This document shows, piece by piece, positions 11,277 to 20,317 of a stretch of DNA of 64,000 nucleotides. The DNA comes from Streptomyces dangxiongensis (lineage in GTDB: Bacteria; Actinomycetota; Actinomycetes; Streptomycetales; Streptomycetaceae). The position numbers and the translations under genes were made by a program. The notes below the pieces were generated by a model that ran no database searches, was not told the DNA's origin, and saw nothing but the letters and a program-made list of their open reading frames with translations. Location: assembly GCF_003675325.1 (NCBI RefSeq), contig NZ_CP033073.1:3348001-3412000 (forward strand). Reading direction: 5' to 3'. Position 1 is the stretch's first letter; every line of letters starts with the position of its first letter.

Positions 11277-11309
11277 ATCCTATGCCTGCCGCTCTGTGAT
11301 CTGCGACAC
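11277..11309 (-). promoter_or_regulatory. Candidate nuoA promoter with second CRP-like site
   Basis: On the minus strand a TAGGAT hexamer (11277-11282) resembles a vegetative -10 element; no good -35 box is seen at 16-18 bases. Overlapping the expected -35 position is GTGATCTGCGACAC (11296-11309), a perfect fit to the GTG-N6-GNCAC CRP pattern. The transcript would start near 11270, giving a leader of about 130 bases before nuoA. Inference from sequence only. Confidence 0.35.
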
Positions 11310-11881
11310 GGGGTATTACACAAGCTTTGTGATCTCCACCACCTGACCAAGGATCATGAAGCCGGATGATGGGTGATCTTCACACGCGAAGCGTTCAGTT
11401 GATCACCAGAAGTGACATTTCCGCTCGTCACCGCAGGCCGGAGGGGTCGTCTCAATATCAAGAGGGTTCCGGTGCACGCAAATTGGCGTCGGACGTGCGG
11501 GGCTGGTAAAGGGCCGCATTCACACGTCAGAGGGAGGGGAGGAGCGAGGTGTGGACGGGGGCCGGGGCGCGTGCGCGTGCTCACCGGTCGCGCACGGGCG
11601 GGACGCCATGGTTCCGGTGACCGTTCCGTGACCTCCACCACACCCGTGAGAGTGCCGTGAGAACCGGGCTTGGCCAACGACCCCCACCGGTGGTAGGCGC
11701 GGAGCAATCCGGACGTAATGATCAAAGACCGTGATCAAGGGCTTGATCACGACAGTCCGCAATGTCCGTTAGGGCGTCAATAAAGAGCGACACGCCCGGG
11801 ATTACGGGGTTCGATTGAACAACTGTGGCGCACCACACGTTTCTTGAAGATATGAAGGAGCCCCTGGTACCGGTTGTTCCC
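11310..11881. other. Intergenic region between nuoA and the NlpC/P60 gene
   Basis: About 570 bases with no convincing gene. The divergent neighbours mean that it should hold promoters for both. Features seen: a small dyad CACAA-GCT-TTGTG near 11319-11331, several GATCA-containing motifs, and the perfect dyad at 11731-11750. Open frames here are short and lack ribosome sites. The conserved blocks of a c-di-AMP (ydaO) riboswitch, which precedes some actinomycete wall-hydrolase genes, were looked for and not recognised. Confidence 0.5.
11731..11750. promoter_or_regulatory. Perfect 9-bp inverted repeat upstream of NlpC/P60 gene
   Basis: GTGATCAAG-GG-CTTGATCAC, two perfect 9-base arms separated by two bases, about 130 bases before the wall-hydrolase start. 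The spacing and symmetry suit a dimeric DNA-binding protein better than an RNA terminator. The spacing does not fit the CRP pattern. The regulator is unknown. Confidence 0.4.
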
Positions 11882-12736
11882 ATGTCCCACACCGCTCACA
11901 TACGCAGCCACCGGAAGCCCCGCCGCAGCGCGTCGACCCTCGCGATGCGGGCCGGAGTTGCCGGCGGCGTCCTCGGCACCCTGGCGGTCGCCGGGGCGTC
12001 CGGCTCGGCGAACGCTGCCGAGCCGGTGACGCAGACGCTCGAACTGCCCACCCTGACGGCCGACCTGGCCACCCAGGCCGCCCAGTCCGCGGACGCCACC
12101 CAGCAGGCCGCCGCGAACTACCAGTTGCAGGCCGAGCGTGACGCGGCTGCCGCAAAGGCCGCGAAGCAGGCCAAGGCGGACCTCGCCGATGCCCGGCAGA
12201 AGGCGGCGGAGGCCAAGAAGAAGGCCGAGGAGACGGCCCGCAAGGAGGCCGCCGCACGCGCCACGCGCAACGCGGAGCGGACGACGCTGTCCGCCACGGC
12301 GAGCAGCGACACCAGCACCACGACCACCTCCACGTCCACGTCCACCGGCACCTCGACGTCCACCGGCACGTCCACGGGCACCGGTTCGGCCGCGGCCGTC
12401 ATCGACTTCGTCAGGGCCCAGGTCGGCAAGGCCTACGTCTCCGGCGCCACCGGCCCGTCCGCCTACGACTGCTCCGGCCTGGTCCAGACGGCCTTCCGGC
12501 AGGTCGGCATCAGCCTGCCGCGCGTCTCCCAGGACCAGTCGACCGCCGGCACCCAGGTCTCGCTGGACAACCTCCAGCCGGGCGACATCCTGTACTGGGG
12601 CAGCGCGGGCAGCGCGTACCACGTCGGCGTGTACGTCGGCGGCGGCATGTTCGTGGGCGCCCAGAACCCCTCCACGGGCGTCGTGGAGCGCCCGCTGTCG
12701 TACGACCCGCCCACCGGCGCCGTGCGGGTGCTCTGA
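11882..12736 (+). CDS. Secreted NlpC/P60 peptidoglycan hydrolase
   Basis: Probable D,L-endopeptidase that cuts peptide stems of the cell wall. A signal peptide is visible (basic KPRR segment, hydrophobic AGVAGGVLGTLAVAGASG, then ANA-AEP). Next come an Ala/Lys/Glu-rich coiled-coil segment (about residues 50-125), a Thr/Ser-rich linker, and a C-terminal NlpC/P60 domain (about 165-284). The domain has the catalytic Cys in AYDCSGLVQTAF, His in AYHVGVYVGGG and the polar third residue in the following strand. ATG 11882 is chosen because it gives a normal signal peptide. In-frame GTG/ATG codons at 11825 and 11852 would add up to 19 residues, and an AAGGAG run at about 11855 leaves the choice open. 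The terminator immediately downstream is strong. Confidence 0.9.
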   Translation: MSHTAHIRSHRKPRRSASTLAMRAGVAGGVLGTLAVAGASGSANAAEPVTQTLELPTLTADLATQAAQSADATQQAAANYQLQAERDAAAAKAAKQAKADLADARQKAAEAKKKAEETARKEAAARATRNAERTTLSATASSDTSTTTTSTSTSTGTSTSTGTSTGTGSAAAVIDFVRAQVGKAYVSGATGPSAYDCSGLVQTAFRQVGISLPRVSQDQSTAGTQVSLDNLQPGDILYWGSAGSAYHVGVYVGGGMFVGAQNPSTGVVERPLSYDPPTGAVRVL

Positions 12737-12762
12737 GCGCCTCCCGCACCTCTCACGCGCGT

Positions 12763-12796
12763 GAGGGCCGCAGCCCCTTCGGGGGCTGCGGCCCTC
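12763..12796. terminator. Bidirectional terminator with UUCG tetraloop
   Basis: Two perfect 15-base arms (12763-12777 and 12782-12796) close a TTCG loop. This is an exceptionally stable hairpin located between the convergent NlpC/P60 gene and the reductase gene, so it can serve both. No long U-tract follows, as is usual in Streptomyces. Confidence 0.9.
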
Positions 12797-12838
12797 ATGT
12801 CGCCCCGGGCGCCGGTCCGGTCGGCGCCCGGGGGCGGC

Positions 12839-14122
12839 TCACGCCTTCGGGGCCACCCTGCTCAGGCCGTTGATGATGCGGTCCATCGCGTCGCCGCCCG
12901 TCGGGTCGGTGAGGTTCGCGAGGAGCTTCAGGGTGAACTTCATCAGCATCGGGTGCGTCAGGCCGCGCTGGGCGGCGATCTGCATGACCTTCGGGTTGCC
13001 GATGAGCTTCACGAAGGCGCGGCCGAGGGTGTAGTAGCCGCCGTAGGTGTCCTTGAGGACGCGCGGGTAACGGCCGAGGGCGATCTCGCGCTGGGCGGGC
13101 GTGGCCCGCGCGTGGGCCTGGACGATGACGTCTGCGGCGAGCTGGCCGGATTCCATGGCGTAGGCGATGCCCTCACCGTTGAAGGGGTTCACCAGGCCGC
13201 CGGCGTCGCCCACGAGCAGCAGCCCGCGGGTGTAGTGCGGCTGACGGTTGAAGGCCATGGGCAGGGCGGCGCCGCGGATCGGGCCGGTCATGTTCTCGGG
13301 GGTGTAGCCCCAGTCCTGCGGCATGGAGGCGCACCACGCCTTGAGGATCTCGCGCCAGTCCAGCTCCTTGAAGGAGGCGGAGGTGTTGAGGACGCCGAGG
13401 CCGACGTTGGAGGTGCCGTCGCCCATGCCGAAGATCCAGCCGTAGCCGGGCAGCAGGCGGTCCTGGGCGCCGCGCCGGTCCCACAGTTCCAGCCAGGACT
13501 CCAGGTAGTCGTCGTCGTGGCGCGGCGAGGTGAAGTACGTGCGCACGGCGACGCCCATGGGGCGGTCCTCGCGGCGGTGCAGGCCCATCGCGAGGGACAG
13601 GCGGGTGGAGTTGCCGTCGGCGGCGACGACGAGCGGCGCGTGGAAGGTGACCTCGCGCTTCTCCTCGCCGAGCTTGGCGGTGACGCCGGTGATGCGGCCG
13701 GTGCGGTCGTCGAGGACCGGCCCGCTCACGTTGCAGCGCTCGTACAGGCGGGCGCCGGCCTTCTGCGCGTTGCGGGCGAGCTGCTCGTCGAAGTCGTCGC
13801 GCTTGCGTACGAGTCCGTAGTCCGGGAAGGAGGCGAGATCCGGCCAGTCGAGCTGGAGGCGGGCGCCGCCACCGATGATGCGCAGGCCCTTGTTGCGCAT
13901 CCAGCCGGCCTCCTCGGAGATGTCGATCCCCATGGTGACGAGCTGCTTGACCGCGCGCGGGGTGAGACCGTCGCCGCACACCTTCTCGCGCGGGAACGCG
14001 GTCTTCTCCAACAGCAGGACGTCGAGGCCGGCCTTGGCGAGGTGGTACGCGGTCGTGGAGCCGGCTGGCCCCGCGCCCACGACGATCACATCGGCGGTGT
14101 GGTCGGAGAGGGGCTCGGTCAC
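12839..14122 (-). CDS. Geranylgeranyl reductase family FAD oxidoreductase
   Basis: FAD-dependent protein that probably saturates isoprenoid double bonds. It sits beside menaquinone genes, so partial reduction of the menaquinone side chain is a reasonable inferred role, since Streptomyces menaquinones are partly hydrogenated. Seen: an N-terminal dinucleotide fold VIVVGAGPAGSTTAYHLAKAG, then EKTAFPREKVCGDGLTPRAV (the family PxxKxCGDG signature) and the second FAD motif LLLVGDAGGLVNPFNGEGI. The start is set at GTG 14122 with a GGGGAGA ribosome site; an ATG at 14173 lacks one. 427 residues, normal for the family. Confidence 0.85.
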   Translation of the reverse strand: MTEPLSDHTADVIVVGAGPAGSTTAYHLAKAGLDVLLLEKTAFPREKVCGDGLTPRAVKQLVTMGIDISEEAGWMRNKGLRIIGGGARLQLDWPDLASFPDYGLVRKRDDFDEQLARNAQKAGARLYERCNVSGPVLDDRTGRITGVTAKLGEEKREVTFHAPLVVAADGNSTRLSLAMGLHRREDRPMGVAVRTYFTSPRHDDDYLESWLELWDRRGAQDRLLPGYGWIFGMGDGTSNVGLGVLNTSASFKELDWREILKAWCASMPQDWGYTPENMTGPIRGAALPMAFNRQPHYTRGLLLVGDAGGLVNPFNGEGIAYAMESGQLAADVIVQAHARATPAQREIALGRYPRVLKDTYGGYYTLGRAFVKLIGNPKVMQIAAQRGLTHPMLMKFTLKLLANLTDPTGGDAMDRIINGLSRVAPKA

Positions 14123-14220
14123 GGCGGGATCTCCCCAAGGTTCGGAATGTGCGTGCCGACCGGCACTGGACATGGGCAGTCTATTCAGCAGAATTGATCA
14201 CCCGGATGAAGGGCTGCCCT

Positions 14221-14739
14221 GTGAACCGACCTCTTCCCGCGGTACGGCTGCGCGTCCCCACGCACGAGGACGCGGTCGCCTGGCACCGGGTCTTCGACGA
14301 CCCGGAGGTCATGGAGTTCTACGGCGGCAGGCCGGCGGCGCTGTCGGTCTACGAGGAACTCACCGCGCGCCAGCGGCGGCACGACGCGGAGCTGGGCTTC
14401 TGCCTGTGGACCCTGCTGGACGGGACCGGCGAGGTGATCGGGTTCACCGGCGCCCAACCGTGGCGGCCCGGCTGGGGTCCCGTGGGCGAGACGGAGATCG
14501 GCTGGCGGCTCGGCCGGGCGCACTGGGGCCGGGGGTACGTCACCGCGGCGGCGCGGGAGACGCTCAGGCGGGTGCGGGCTGCCGGGGTGCCGGGTGTGGT
14601 GGCGATGGTCCGGTCGGACAACGAGCGGTCGATAGCGGTGACTCGGCGGCTGGGCATGGAGCCGGCGGAGACCTACACGCATCCGACGCTCAACGAGCCG
14701 GCGCTCTGCTTCCGACTCAATCTCAGTGACGCACAGTAG
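14221..14739 (+). CDS. GNAT family N-acetyltransferase
   Basis: Acetyl-CoA-dependent acyltransferase of the RimJ/RimL-like type, 172 residues from GTG 14221 (reads MNRPLPAVRLRVPTHEDAV). It has the beta-strand pattern and WRLGRAHWGRGYVTAAARE acetyl-CoA loop, followed by VPGVVAMVRSDNERSIAVTRRLGM, typical of the group. The substrate cannot be predicted. An in-frame ATG at 14206 would add five residues. Divergent from the reductase gene, with 98 bases between the starts. Confidence 0.85.
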   Translation: MNRPLPAVRLRVPTHEDAVAWHRVFDDPEVMEFYGGRPAALSVYEELTARQRRHDAELGFCLWTLLDGTGEVIGFTGAQPWRPGWGPVGETEIGWRLGRAHWGRGYVTAAARETLRRVRAAGVPGVVAMVRSDNERSIAVTRRLGMEPAETYTHPTLNEPALCFRLNLSDAQ

Positions 14740-14821
14740 TCGTCTGTCACAGAAAGACACCGAAGGCTTCCGGGTGGACCGGGCCGGAGTTACCCTTCCC
14801 GTACCGCTGGGGGTGACATCT

Positions 14822-15156
14822 GTGCGTATACCACCCGAAACACCCGACGTGCGCGTCCCGCGTCTGGTCGGCCTGATGGCCGTGGACGCGCGTGACGCGG
14901 CCCGGAGGCACGGGCTGTTCCTCGACGCGCCGGACCGCCCGGACTTCCACCGCACCGTCGTCGACTACGTCGTACGCCAGTATCCGCAGCCCGGCGCCGA
15001 GGTGCCCCGGACTCGATGGTGCACGTGTGGTTCGACCTCGGTGAGGGCGAGGGCGGCGGAGGCGTTCGGGAACCGCGCGTTCCGCGACCCCCGACGGGTG
15101 GACTGCCGCGCGAACTCGGCGAGCCGGGGCACACGTTCGAGATGATCGGGCGCTGA
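14822..15156 (+). pseudogene. PASTA-domain protein, frameshifted
   Basis: The first 63 codons read as one PASTA repeat: VRVPRLVGLMAVDARDAARR through VVDYVVRQYPQPGAEVPR. After CCCCGG at 15005-15010 the frame breaks, but the next frame (from 15010) continues sensibly as DSMVHVWFDLGEGEGG and ends ...PGHTFEMIGR at TGA 15154-15156. Restoring one G at the CCCCGG run rejoins a single PASTA protein of about 111 residues. The original start is GTG 14822 with a GGGGGTGA site. PASTA domains usually bind muropeptides or beta-lactams. Either a true pseudogene or a sequencing indel. Confidence 0.75.
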
Positions 15157-15172
15157 GCCGCGCGGGAGCGGC

Positions 15173-15868
15173 TCAGGCCTCCTTGAAGCCCCGGTGCAGC
15201 GCGACGACACCGCCGGTGAGGTTGCGCCACGCCACCTTCGACCAGCCGGCGCCGCGCAGTCGTCCGGCGAGGGCGGGCTGGTCGGGCCAGGCCCGGATCG
15301 ACTCGGCGAGGTAGACGTAGGCGTCGGGGTTGGAGGAGACCGCGCGCGCGGCCGGCGGCAGCGCCCGCATCAGGTACTCGGTGTAGACGGTCCGGAAGGG
15401 CGCCCAGGTCGGGTGCGAGAACTCGCAGATCACGACGCGTCCGCCGGGCCGGGTGACCCGGTACATCTCCCGCAGGGCGGCGTCCGTGTCCTGGACGTTG
15501 CGCAGGCCGAAGGAGATCGTCACGGCGTCGAAGGTGTCGTCCTTGAAGGGCAGTCTCGTCGCGTCGCCCGCGGTGAACGGCAGCCAGGCGTGCCTGCGCT
15601 TGCCGACCTGGAGCATGCCGGTCGAGAAGTCGCAGGGGACGACGTACGCGCCCGTCCGCGCGAAGGGCAGCGAGGAGGTGGCCGTGCCGGCGGCGAGGTC
15701 CAGGACCTTCTGCGCGGGGCGCGCGTCGACCGCCTTCGCCACCTCCCGGCGCCAGCGCCGGTCCTGGCCGAGCGACAGCACGTCGTTCGTCAGGTCGTAC
15801 CGTTCCGCCACGTCGTCGAACATCGAGGCGACTTCGTGCGGCTGCTTGTTCAGGGAGGCGCGGGTCAC
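15173..15868 (-). CDS. menG: Demethylmenaquinone methyltransferase
   Basis: Last step of menaquinone synthesis: methylates demethylmenaquinone using S-adenosylmethionine (UbiE/MenG family). 231 residues from GTG 15868. Family motifs include [21 protein letters not shown], the SAM-binding loop [12 protein letters not shown] and [19 protein letters not shown], plus the late MenG signature [12 protein letters not shown]. It is divergent in function but adjacent in place to mqnC, consistent with a menaquinone locus. The C-terminal helix covers [11 protein letters not shown], typical of the family. Confidence 0.93.
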   Translation of the reverse strand: MTRASLNKQPHEVASMFDDVAERYDLTNDVLSLGQDRRWRREVAKAVDARPAQKVLDLAAGTATSSLPFARTGAYVVPCDFSTGMLQVGKRRHAWLPFTAGDATRLPFKDDTFDAVTISFGLRNVQDTDAALREMYRVTRPGGRVVICEFSHPTWAPFRTVYTEYLMRALPPAARAVSSNPDAYVYLAESIRAWPDQPALAGRLRGAGWSKVAWRNLTGGVVALHRGFKEA

Positions 15869-15953
15869 CCGCCCATTCTTGCAGCCCGGTCCCACGGCGG
15901 GGGCCCCGGCTCGCGCCCGCGGACCGGGGCCGGCGGCAGGGGTCCGGCGCGGG

Positions 15954-16607
15954 TCAGCGGCGGCGGTACAGCAACCGGCCCTCGATGACGGTCGCCACGC
16001 AGGCGGCGGCCCCGCGGCCGGCGAGGGCGGTCTCGTCGGGCACGTCGAACACGGCGAAGGTGGCGGCCCTGCCCTCGTACGGCAGGAGGGGCGCGAGGAC
16101 CGCCTCGGCGAGGGGGCGCCGCCCGGCCAGCGGGTCGAGGGACGGCGGGCCCGGCGGCTCGGCGGCCCGCTCCCGGCTCGTCATCCCCGCCCGGCGTACG
16201 GCGTCCGCCACGGCCGGGCGCCGCAGCGGCCCCGCCACGGCCACGGTGCCGTGGGCGAGCATCCGCTGCACCCCGCGCCGGGCGCTCGCACCCCACCGCG
16301 CGTCGGTCATGCCGAGGGCGGCCAGGGCCGTTTCGCCGGTGAGCGGCTCACCGCCGAGCGCGTCGGCCTCGCGCGGGTCGGGATGGTAGGTCCGCTCCAG
16401 CAGTTCGGGCCCGTACGGGTTGAGCAGGCCGGGCGTGAGGAGGCCCGGCCAGCGGCGTACGCGCGCGGCCGGGTGTGCGGCGGCCAGCTCGTCGTACGGG
16501 CCGACGGCCGCGATCGTCCGGCCGTCGGCGAGGAGCGCGCCCCGGGGCAGCGGGGCGCGTCGCGGGTCGCCGGTGACGAGGAGGTCCGCGGTGTGAAGGG
16601 TCAGCAC
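15954..16607 (-). CDS. Degenerate amidohydrolase-like protein beside mqnC
   Basis: 217 residues resembling the N-terminal composite domain and first strands of imidazolonepropionase/aminofutalosine-deaminase-type amidohydrolases ([31 protein letters not shown], then [13 protein letters not shown]). The place where active enzymes have the metal-binding PGxxxxHxH motif reads [13 protein letters not shown], with no His pair, and the central barrel is mostly missing. The C-terminus [11 protein letters not shown] matches the composite-domain end. It ends seven bases before mqnC and is probably co-transcribed with it. A catalytic amidohydrolase role is unlikely; a structural or binding role in futalosine metabolism is conjecture. 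Confidence 0.7.
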   Translation of the reverse strand: MLTLHTADLLVTGDPRRAPLPRGALLADGRTIAAVGPYDELAAAHPAARVRRWPGLLTPGLLNPYGPELLERTYHPDPREADALGGEPLTGETALAALGMTDARWGASARRGVQRMLAHGTVAVAGPLRRPAVADAVRRAGMTSRERAAEPPGPPSLDPLAGRRPLAEAVLAPLLPYEGRAATFAVFDVPDETALAGRGAAACVATVIEGRLLYRRR

Positions 16608-16614
16608 GGCGGGC

Positions 16615-17814
16615 TCAGTTGGAGGCCAGCAGCTTCAGCTCGGGGTGGGCGGTGCCGCCCTCGATGGCCGTGGAGGAGATGTGGGAGGCCACGCGGTCGT
16701 CGGCGGGGTCGTTCGCCGGGTCGTCGTGGACGACGAGGTGCTCGTAGGTGGTGGCGCGCTGGGCCGGCACCCGCCCGGCCTTCCGGATCAGGTCGATGAT
16801 CTCCAGGCGGTTGGAGCGGTGCCTGGCGCCGGCCGAGGAGACCACGTTCTCCTCCAGCATGATCGAGCCGAGGTCGTCCGCGCCGTAGTGCAGGGAAAGC
16901 TGGCCGACCTCCTTGCCGGTGGTGAGCCAGGAGCCCTGGATGTGCCGGACGTTGTCCAGGAAGAGGCGGGCGATCGCGATCATCCGCAGGTACTCGAAGA
17001 GCGTCGCCTGCGTGCGGCCCTTCAGGTGGTTGTTCTCGGGCTGGTAGGTGTACGGGATGAACGCGCGGAAGCCGCCGGTGCGGTCCTGCACGTCACGGAT
17101 CATCCGCAGGTGCTCGATGCGCTCGGCGTTGGTCTCGCCGGTGCCCATGAGCATCGTCGACGTCGACTCCACGCCCAGCCGGTGCGCGGTCTCCATGATC
17201 TCCAGCCAGCGCTCGCCGCTCTCCTTGAGCGGGGCGATGGCCTTGCGCGGCCGTGCGGGCAGGAGTTCCGCGCCGGCGCCCGCGAAGGAGTCGAGACCGG
17301 CCTCGTGGATCCGGGTGATGGCCTCCTCGACCAAGACGCCGGAGATCCGGGCCATGTGCTCGACCTCGGACGCGCCCAGCGAGTGGATCACGAGCTGCGG
17401 GAAGGCGTCCTTGATGGCCTTGAAGTGCTTCTCGTAGTACTCCACGCCGTAGTCCGGGTGGTGGCCGCCCTGGAACATGATCTGGGTGCCGCCGAGTTCG
17501 ATGGTCTCCGCGCAGCGGCGCAGGATGTCGTCGAGGTCGCGGGTCCAGCCCTTGGCGGTGTCCTTGGGGGCCGCGTAGAAGGCGCAGAACTTGCACGCCG
17601 TGACGCACACGTTCGTGTAGTTGATGTTCCGCTCGATGATGTACGTGGCGATGTGCTCGGTGCCGGCGTACATACGGCGGCGCACCGCGTCGGCGGCGGC
17701 GCCGAGGGCGTGCAGGGGCGCGTCGCGGTACAGCTCCAGCGCCTCTTCGGGGGTGATCCGCCCACCGGCGGCGGCACGGTCGAGGACGGACTGGAGGTCG
17801 GCCTTCTCGGTCAC
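16615..17814 (-). CDS. mqnC: Cyclic dehypoxanthinyl futalosine synthase
   Basis: Radical SAM enzyme of the futalosine pathway that cyclises dehypoxanthine futalosine. 399 residues. The radical SAM cysteines are visible in NVCVTACKFCAFY (Cys-x3-Cys-x2-Cys, about residues 70-77), followed by IMFQGGHHPDYGVEYYE and the barrel motifs RIHEAGLDSFAGAGAELLP. Its sequence clearly parallels MqnE elsewhere in this window, as expected. Start ATG 17814; the 15954 gene follows closely downstream. Confidence 0.95.
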   Translation of the reverse strand: MTEKADLQSVLDRAAAGGRITPEEALELYRDAPLHALGAAADAVRRRMYAGTEHIATYIIERNINYTNVCVTACKFCAFYAAPKDTAKGWTRDLDDILRRCAETIELGGTQIMFQGGHHPDYGVEYYEKHFKAIKDAFPQLVIHSLGASEVEHMARISGVLVEEAITRIHEAGLDSFAGAGAELLPARPRKAIAPLKESGERWLEIMETAHRLGVESTSTMLMGTGETNAERIEHLRMIRDVQDRTGGFRAFIPYTYQPENNHLKGRTQATLFEYLRMIAIARLFLDNVRHIQGSWLTTGKEVGQLSLHYGADDLGSIMLEENVVSSAGARHRSNRLEIIDLIRKAGRVPAQRATTYEHLVVHDDPANDPADDRVASHISSTAIEGGTAHPELKLLASN

Positions 17815-17894
17815 CGGCGTCCCTTTCGCAAGGTTTTGGTCAGGGTTGTGGACGGACCGAACCAGCCTACGCCAGCGGGTTTCCGGCGCTGACC

Positions 17895-18743
17895 TCAGGC
17901 CGCGTACGCGCCGATCAGCACTCCGGTGAGGACGCCGGCCAGGAGGAACGGGCCGAACGGTACGGCGGTCCTGCGGTCGGCGCGCCGGGCCAGGACGAGC
18001 GCGCCGCCGTAGAGGGCGCCGAGGAGGAATCCGGCGAAGGCGCCGAGCAGCACGGTGGGCCAGCCGTACCAGCCGAGTACGGCGCCCGCCCCCACGGCCA
18101 GTTTCACGTCGCCGAAGCCCATGCCGGCGGGGTTGATCAGGTACAGCACGAAGTAGCCGGCGCCGAGCGCGAGGGCGCCGTAGAGGGCGGTGGGCCAGCG
18201 GCCGGCGTGCTCGGGGAGCAGGGCGGCGAGGCCGAGCAGGGCGAGAGCGGTGGCGGCGAGCGGCAGGGTCAGCGGGTCGGGCAGCCGTCGCACCCGCAGG
18301 TCGACGGCGGCCAGCAGGACGCCGACGGGCGCGAGCAGCAGCCAGACCGCCAGTTCGGGCCGGGTGCCGGTGGCGGCGGCGAGGGCGGCACAGACGAGGG
18401 CGGTGACGGCGGCGAGGAGGGGGGCGGAGGGGGCGCGGCGGGAGGCGCCCGCCGCGTTCCCCGAGAGCCCGGCATCGGCGTACGGCCCACCGCCCGCGCC
18501 ACTCGCCGCGTCACCGCGCCCGTCCGCACCGGCGTACGCCCCACCGTCCGGCCCGCATGCGGCGCACCGCGCGGGGCCCAGCCAGCCTCGGACGGGGTGG
18601 CCGGTGGGGCAGTGGGTGCGCCAGGGGGCGCCGGGCGGGACGGCGAAGCGGTAGGCGGCGCGGGGCAGCAGCGTGCCCGCCAGCGCGCCCCACACCCCGG
18701 CGACGAGCGCCAGCGCCCCCGTGGTCAGCTCCACATCCCCCAC
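17895..18743 (-). CDS. Prepilin peptidase (A24 family)
   Basis: Integral membrane aspartic peptidase that processes type IV pilin-like or Flp/Tad pilin leader peptides. About 282 residues with seven or more hydrophobic helices. Both catalytic aspartate motifs are present: VDLRVRRLPDPLTLPL (about residue 150) and the GxGD motif NPAGMGFGDVKLAVGAGAVLG (about residue 210). The N-terminal CPTGHPVRGW...CAACGP segment may be a zinc-ribbon remnant of bifunctional PilD-type enzymes, but the methyltransferase domain is reduced. Start GTG 18743 is tentative; an internal GTG at 18734 is possible. Confidence 0.85.
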   Translation of the reverse strand: MGDVELTTGALALVAGVWGALAGTLLPRAAYRFAVPPGAPWRTHCPTGHPVRGWLGPARCAACGPDGGAYAGADGRGDAASGAGGGPYADAGLSGNAAGASRRAPSAPLLAAVTALVCAALAAATGTRPELAVWLLLAPVGVLLAAVDLRVRRLPDPLTLPLAATALALLGLAALLPEHAGRWPTALYGALALGAGYFVLYLINPAGMGFGDVKLAVGAGAVLGWYGWPTVLLGAFAGFLLGALYGGALVLARRADRRTAVPFGPFLLAGVLTGVLIGAYAA

Positions 18744-18823
18744 CCCCCTCGCCCTGCCCGCCCCCGGTCCCTACCCGGTTCGGGCCGCCGCCACCGCTCG
18801 CGCGGCCGGGGCCCCGGCGGACC

Positions 18824-19681
<858 letters not shown>

Positions 19682-19774
19682 CTAGACCCCGTCCGTCACG
19701 GTGCCGGGACCGCCCCCACCGTCGAGGGGCGGACCGAACGTTCAAACATCCGGGTGACGTGATCTTGACCTCTA

Positions 19775-19802
19775 TTGCTTTCGGCGGCCCGCGTGCTAGG
19801 CT
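19775..19802 (+). promoter_or_regulatory. Probable promoter of the cold-shock gene
   Basis: TTGCTT (19775-19780) and TAGGCT (19797-19802) are separated by 16 bases, close to the Streptomyces vegetative consensus. The deduced start near 19809 would leave a leader of about 150 bases before the cold-shock gene. Long structured leaders are typical of CspA-family genes. Confidence 0.5.
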
Positions 19803-19958
19803 CGCCGCAAGTTGCAGTTTGGTTTCCCTTGCAGTACAGAGCCTGCGGAGCATGTGACCGCGGGCTCTCGTCGTATTCAGACGAATGCAGTTGTGCAGCA
19901 CCGTTTCGCACGTGCAGGTTCTGGAGCAGGGCAACCCTTTTGAGCCCAGGGAGGGCTT

Positions 19959-20162
19959 ATGGCTACCGGAACCGTGAAGTGGTTCAACGCCGAAAAGGGC
20001 TTTGGCTTCATCGCCCAGGAGGGCGGCGGCCCCGACGTCTTCGTCCACTACTCCGCGATCAACGCGCAGGGTTTCCGTTCGCTGGAGGAGAACCAGGCGG
20101 TCTCCTTCGACGTGACGCAGGGCCCGAAGGGTCCGCAGGCGGAGAACGTAACCCCCGTCTGA
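19959..20162 (+). CDS. CspA-family cold-shock protein
   Basis: 67-residue single-stranded nucleic-acid-binding protein with the OB fold. Both RNP motifs are intact: KGFGFI (RNP1) and VFVHYSAI (RNP2), with the KWFNAEKG start typical of the family. A GGGAGGGC ribosome site lies seven bases before the ATG. A clear terminator follows about 40 bases after the stop, so the gene is monocistronic. Confidence 0.97.
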   Translation: MATGTVKWFNAEKGFGFIAQEGGGPDVFVHYSAINAQGFRSLEENQAVSFDVTQGPKGPQAENVTPV

Positions 20163-20198
20163 TCACTCCCTGATCGCAGAACCTGAGTGCAGTACCCA

Positions 20199-20240
20199 AG
20201 GAGCCCCGCGCCTTCCGGCAACGGGGCTCCTGCCTTTTCC
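20199..20240 (+). terminator. Terminator after the cold-shock gene
   Basis: Perfect 10-base arms AGGAGCCCCG (20199-20208) and CGGGGCTCCT (20222-20231) close a 13-base loop, followed by a T-containing stretch GCCTTTTCCC. It looks like a classical intrinsic terminator for the upstream gene. Confidence 0.85.
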
Positions 20241-20317
20241 CGTTCATTTCCGGTTCGCCTCCCCCGCGCCCCCCGCAATGCGCGGTCGGGATTCCCGGGC
20301 TTTCCGGCACGGACCCC

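Noticed and set aside
11310..11881. c-di-AMP (ydaO) riboswitch before the NlpC/P60 gene
   Set aside because: Known for some actinomycete wall hydrolases, but the conserved core blocks were not found; a covariance-model search would decide.
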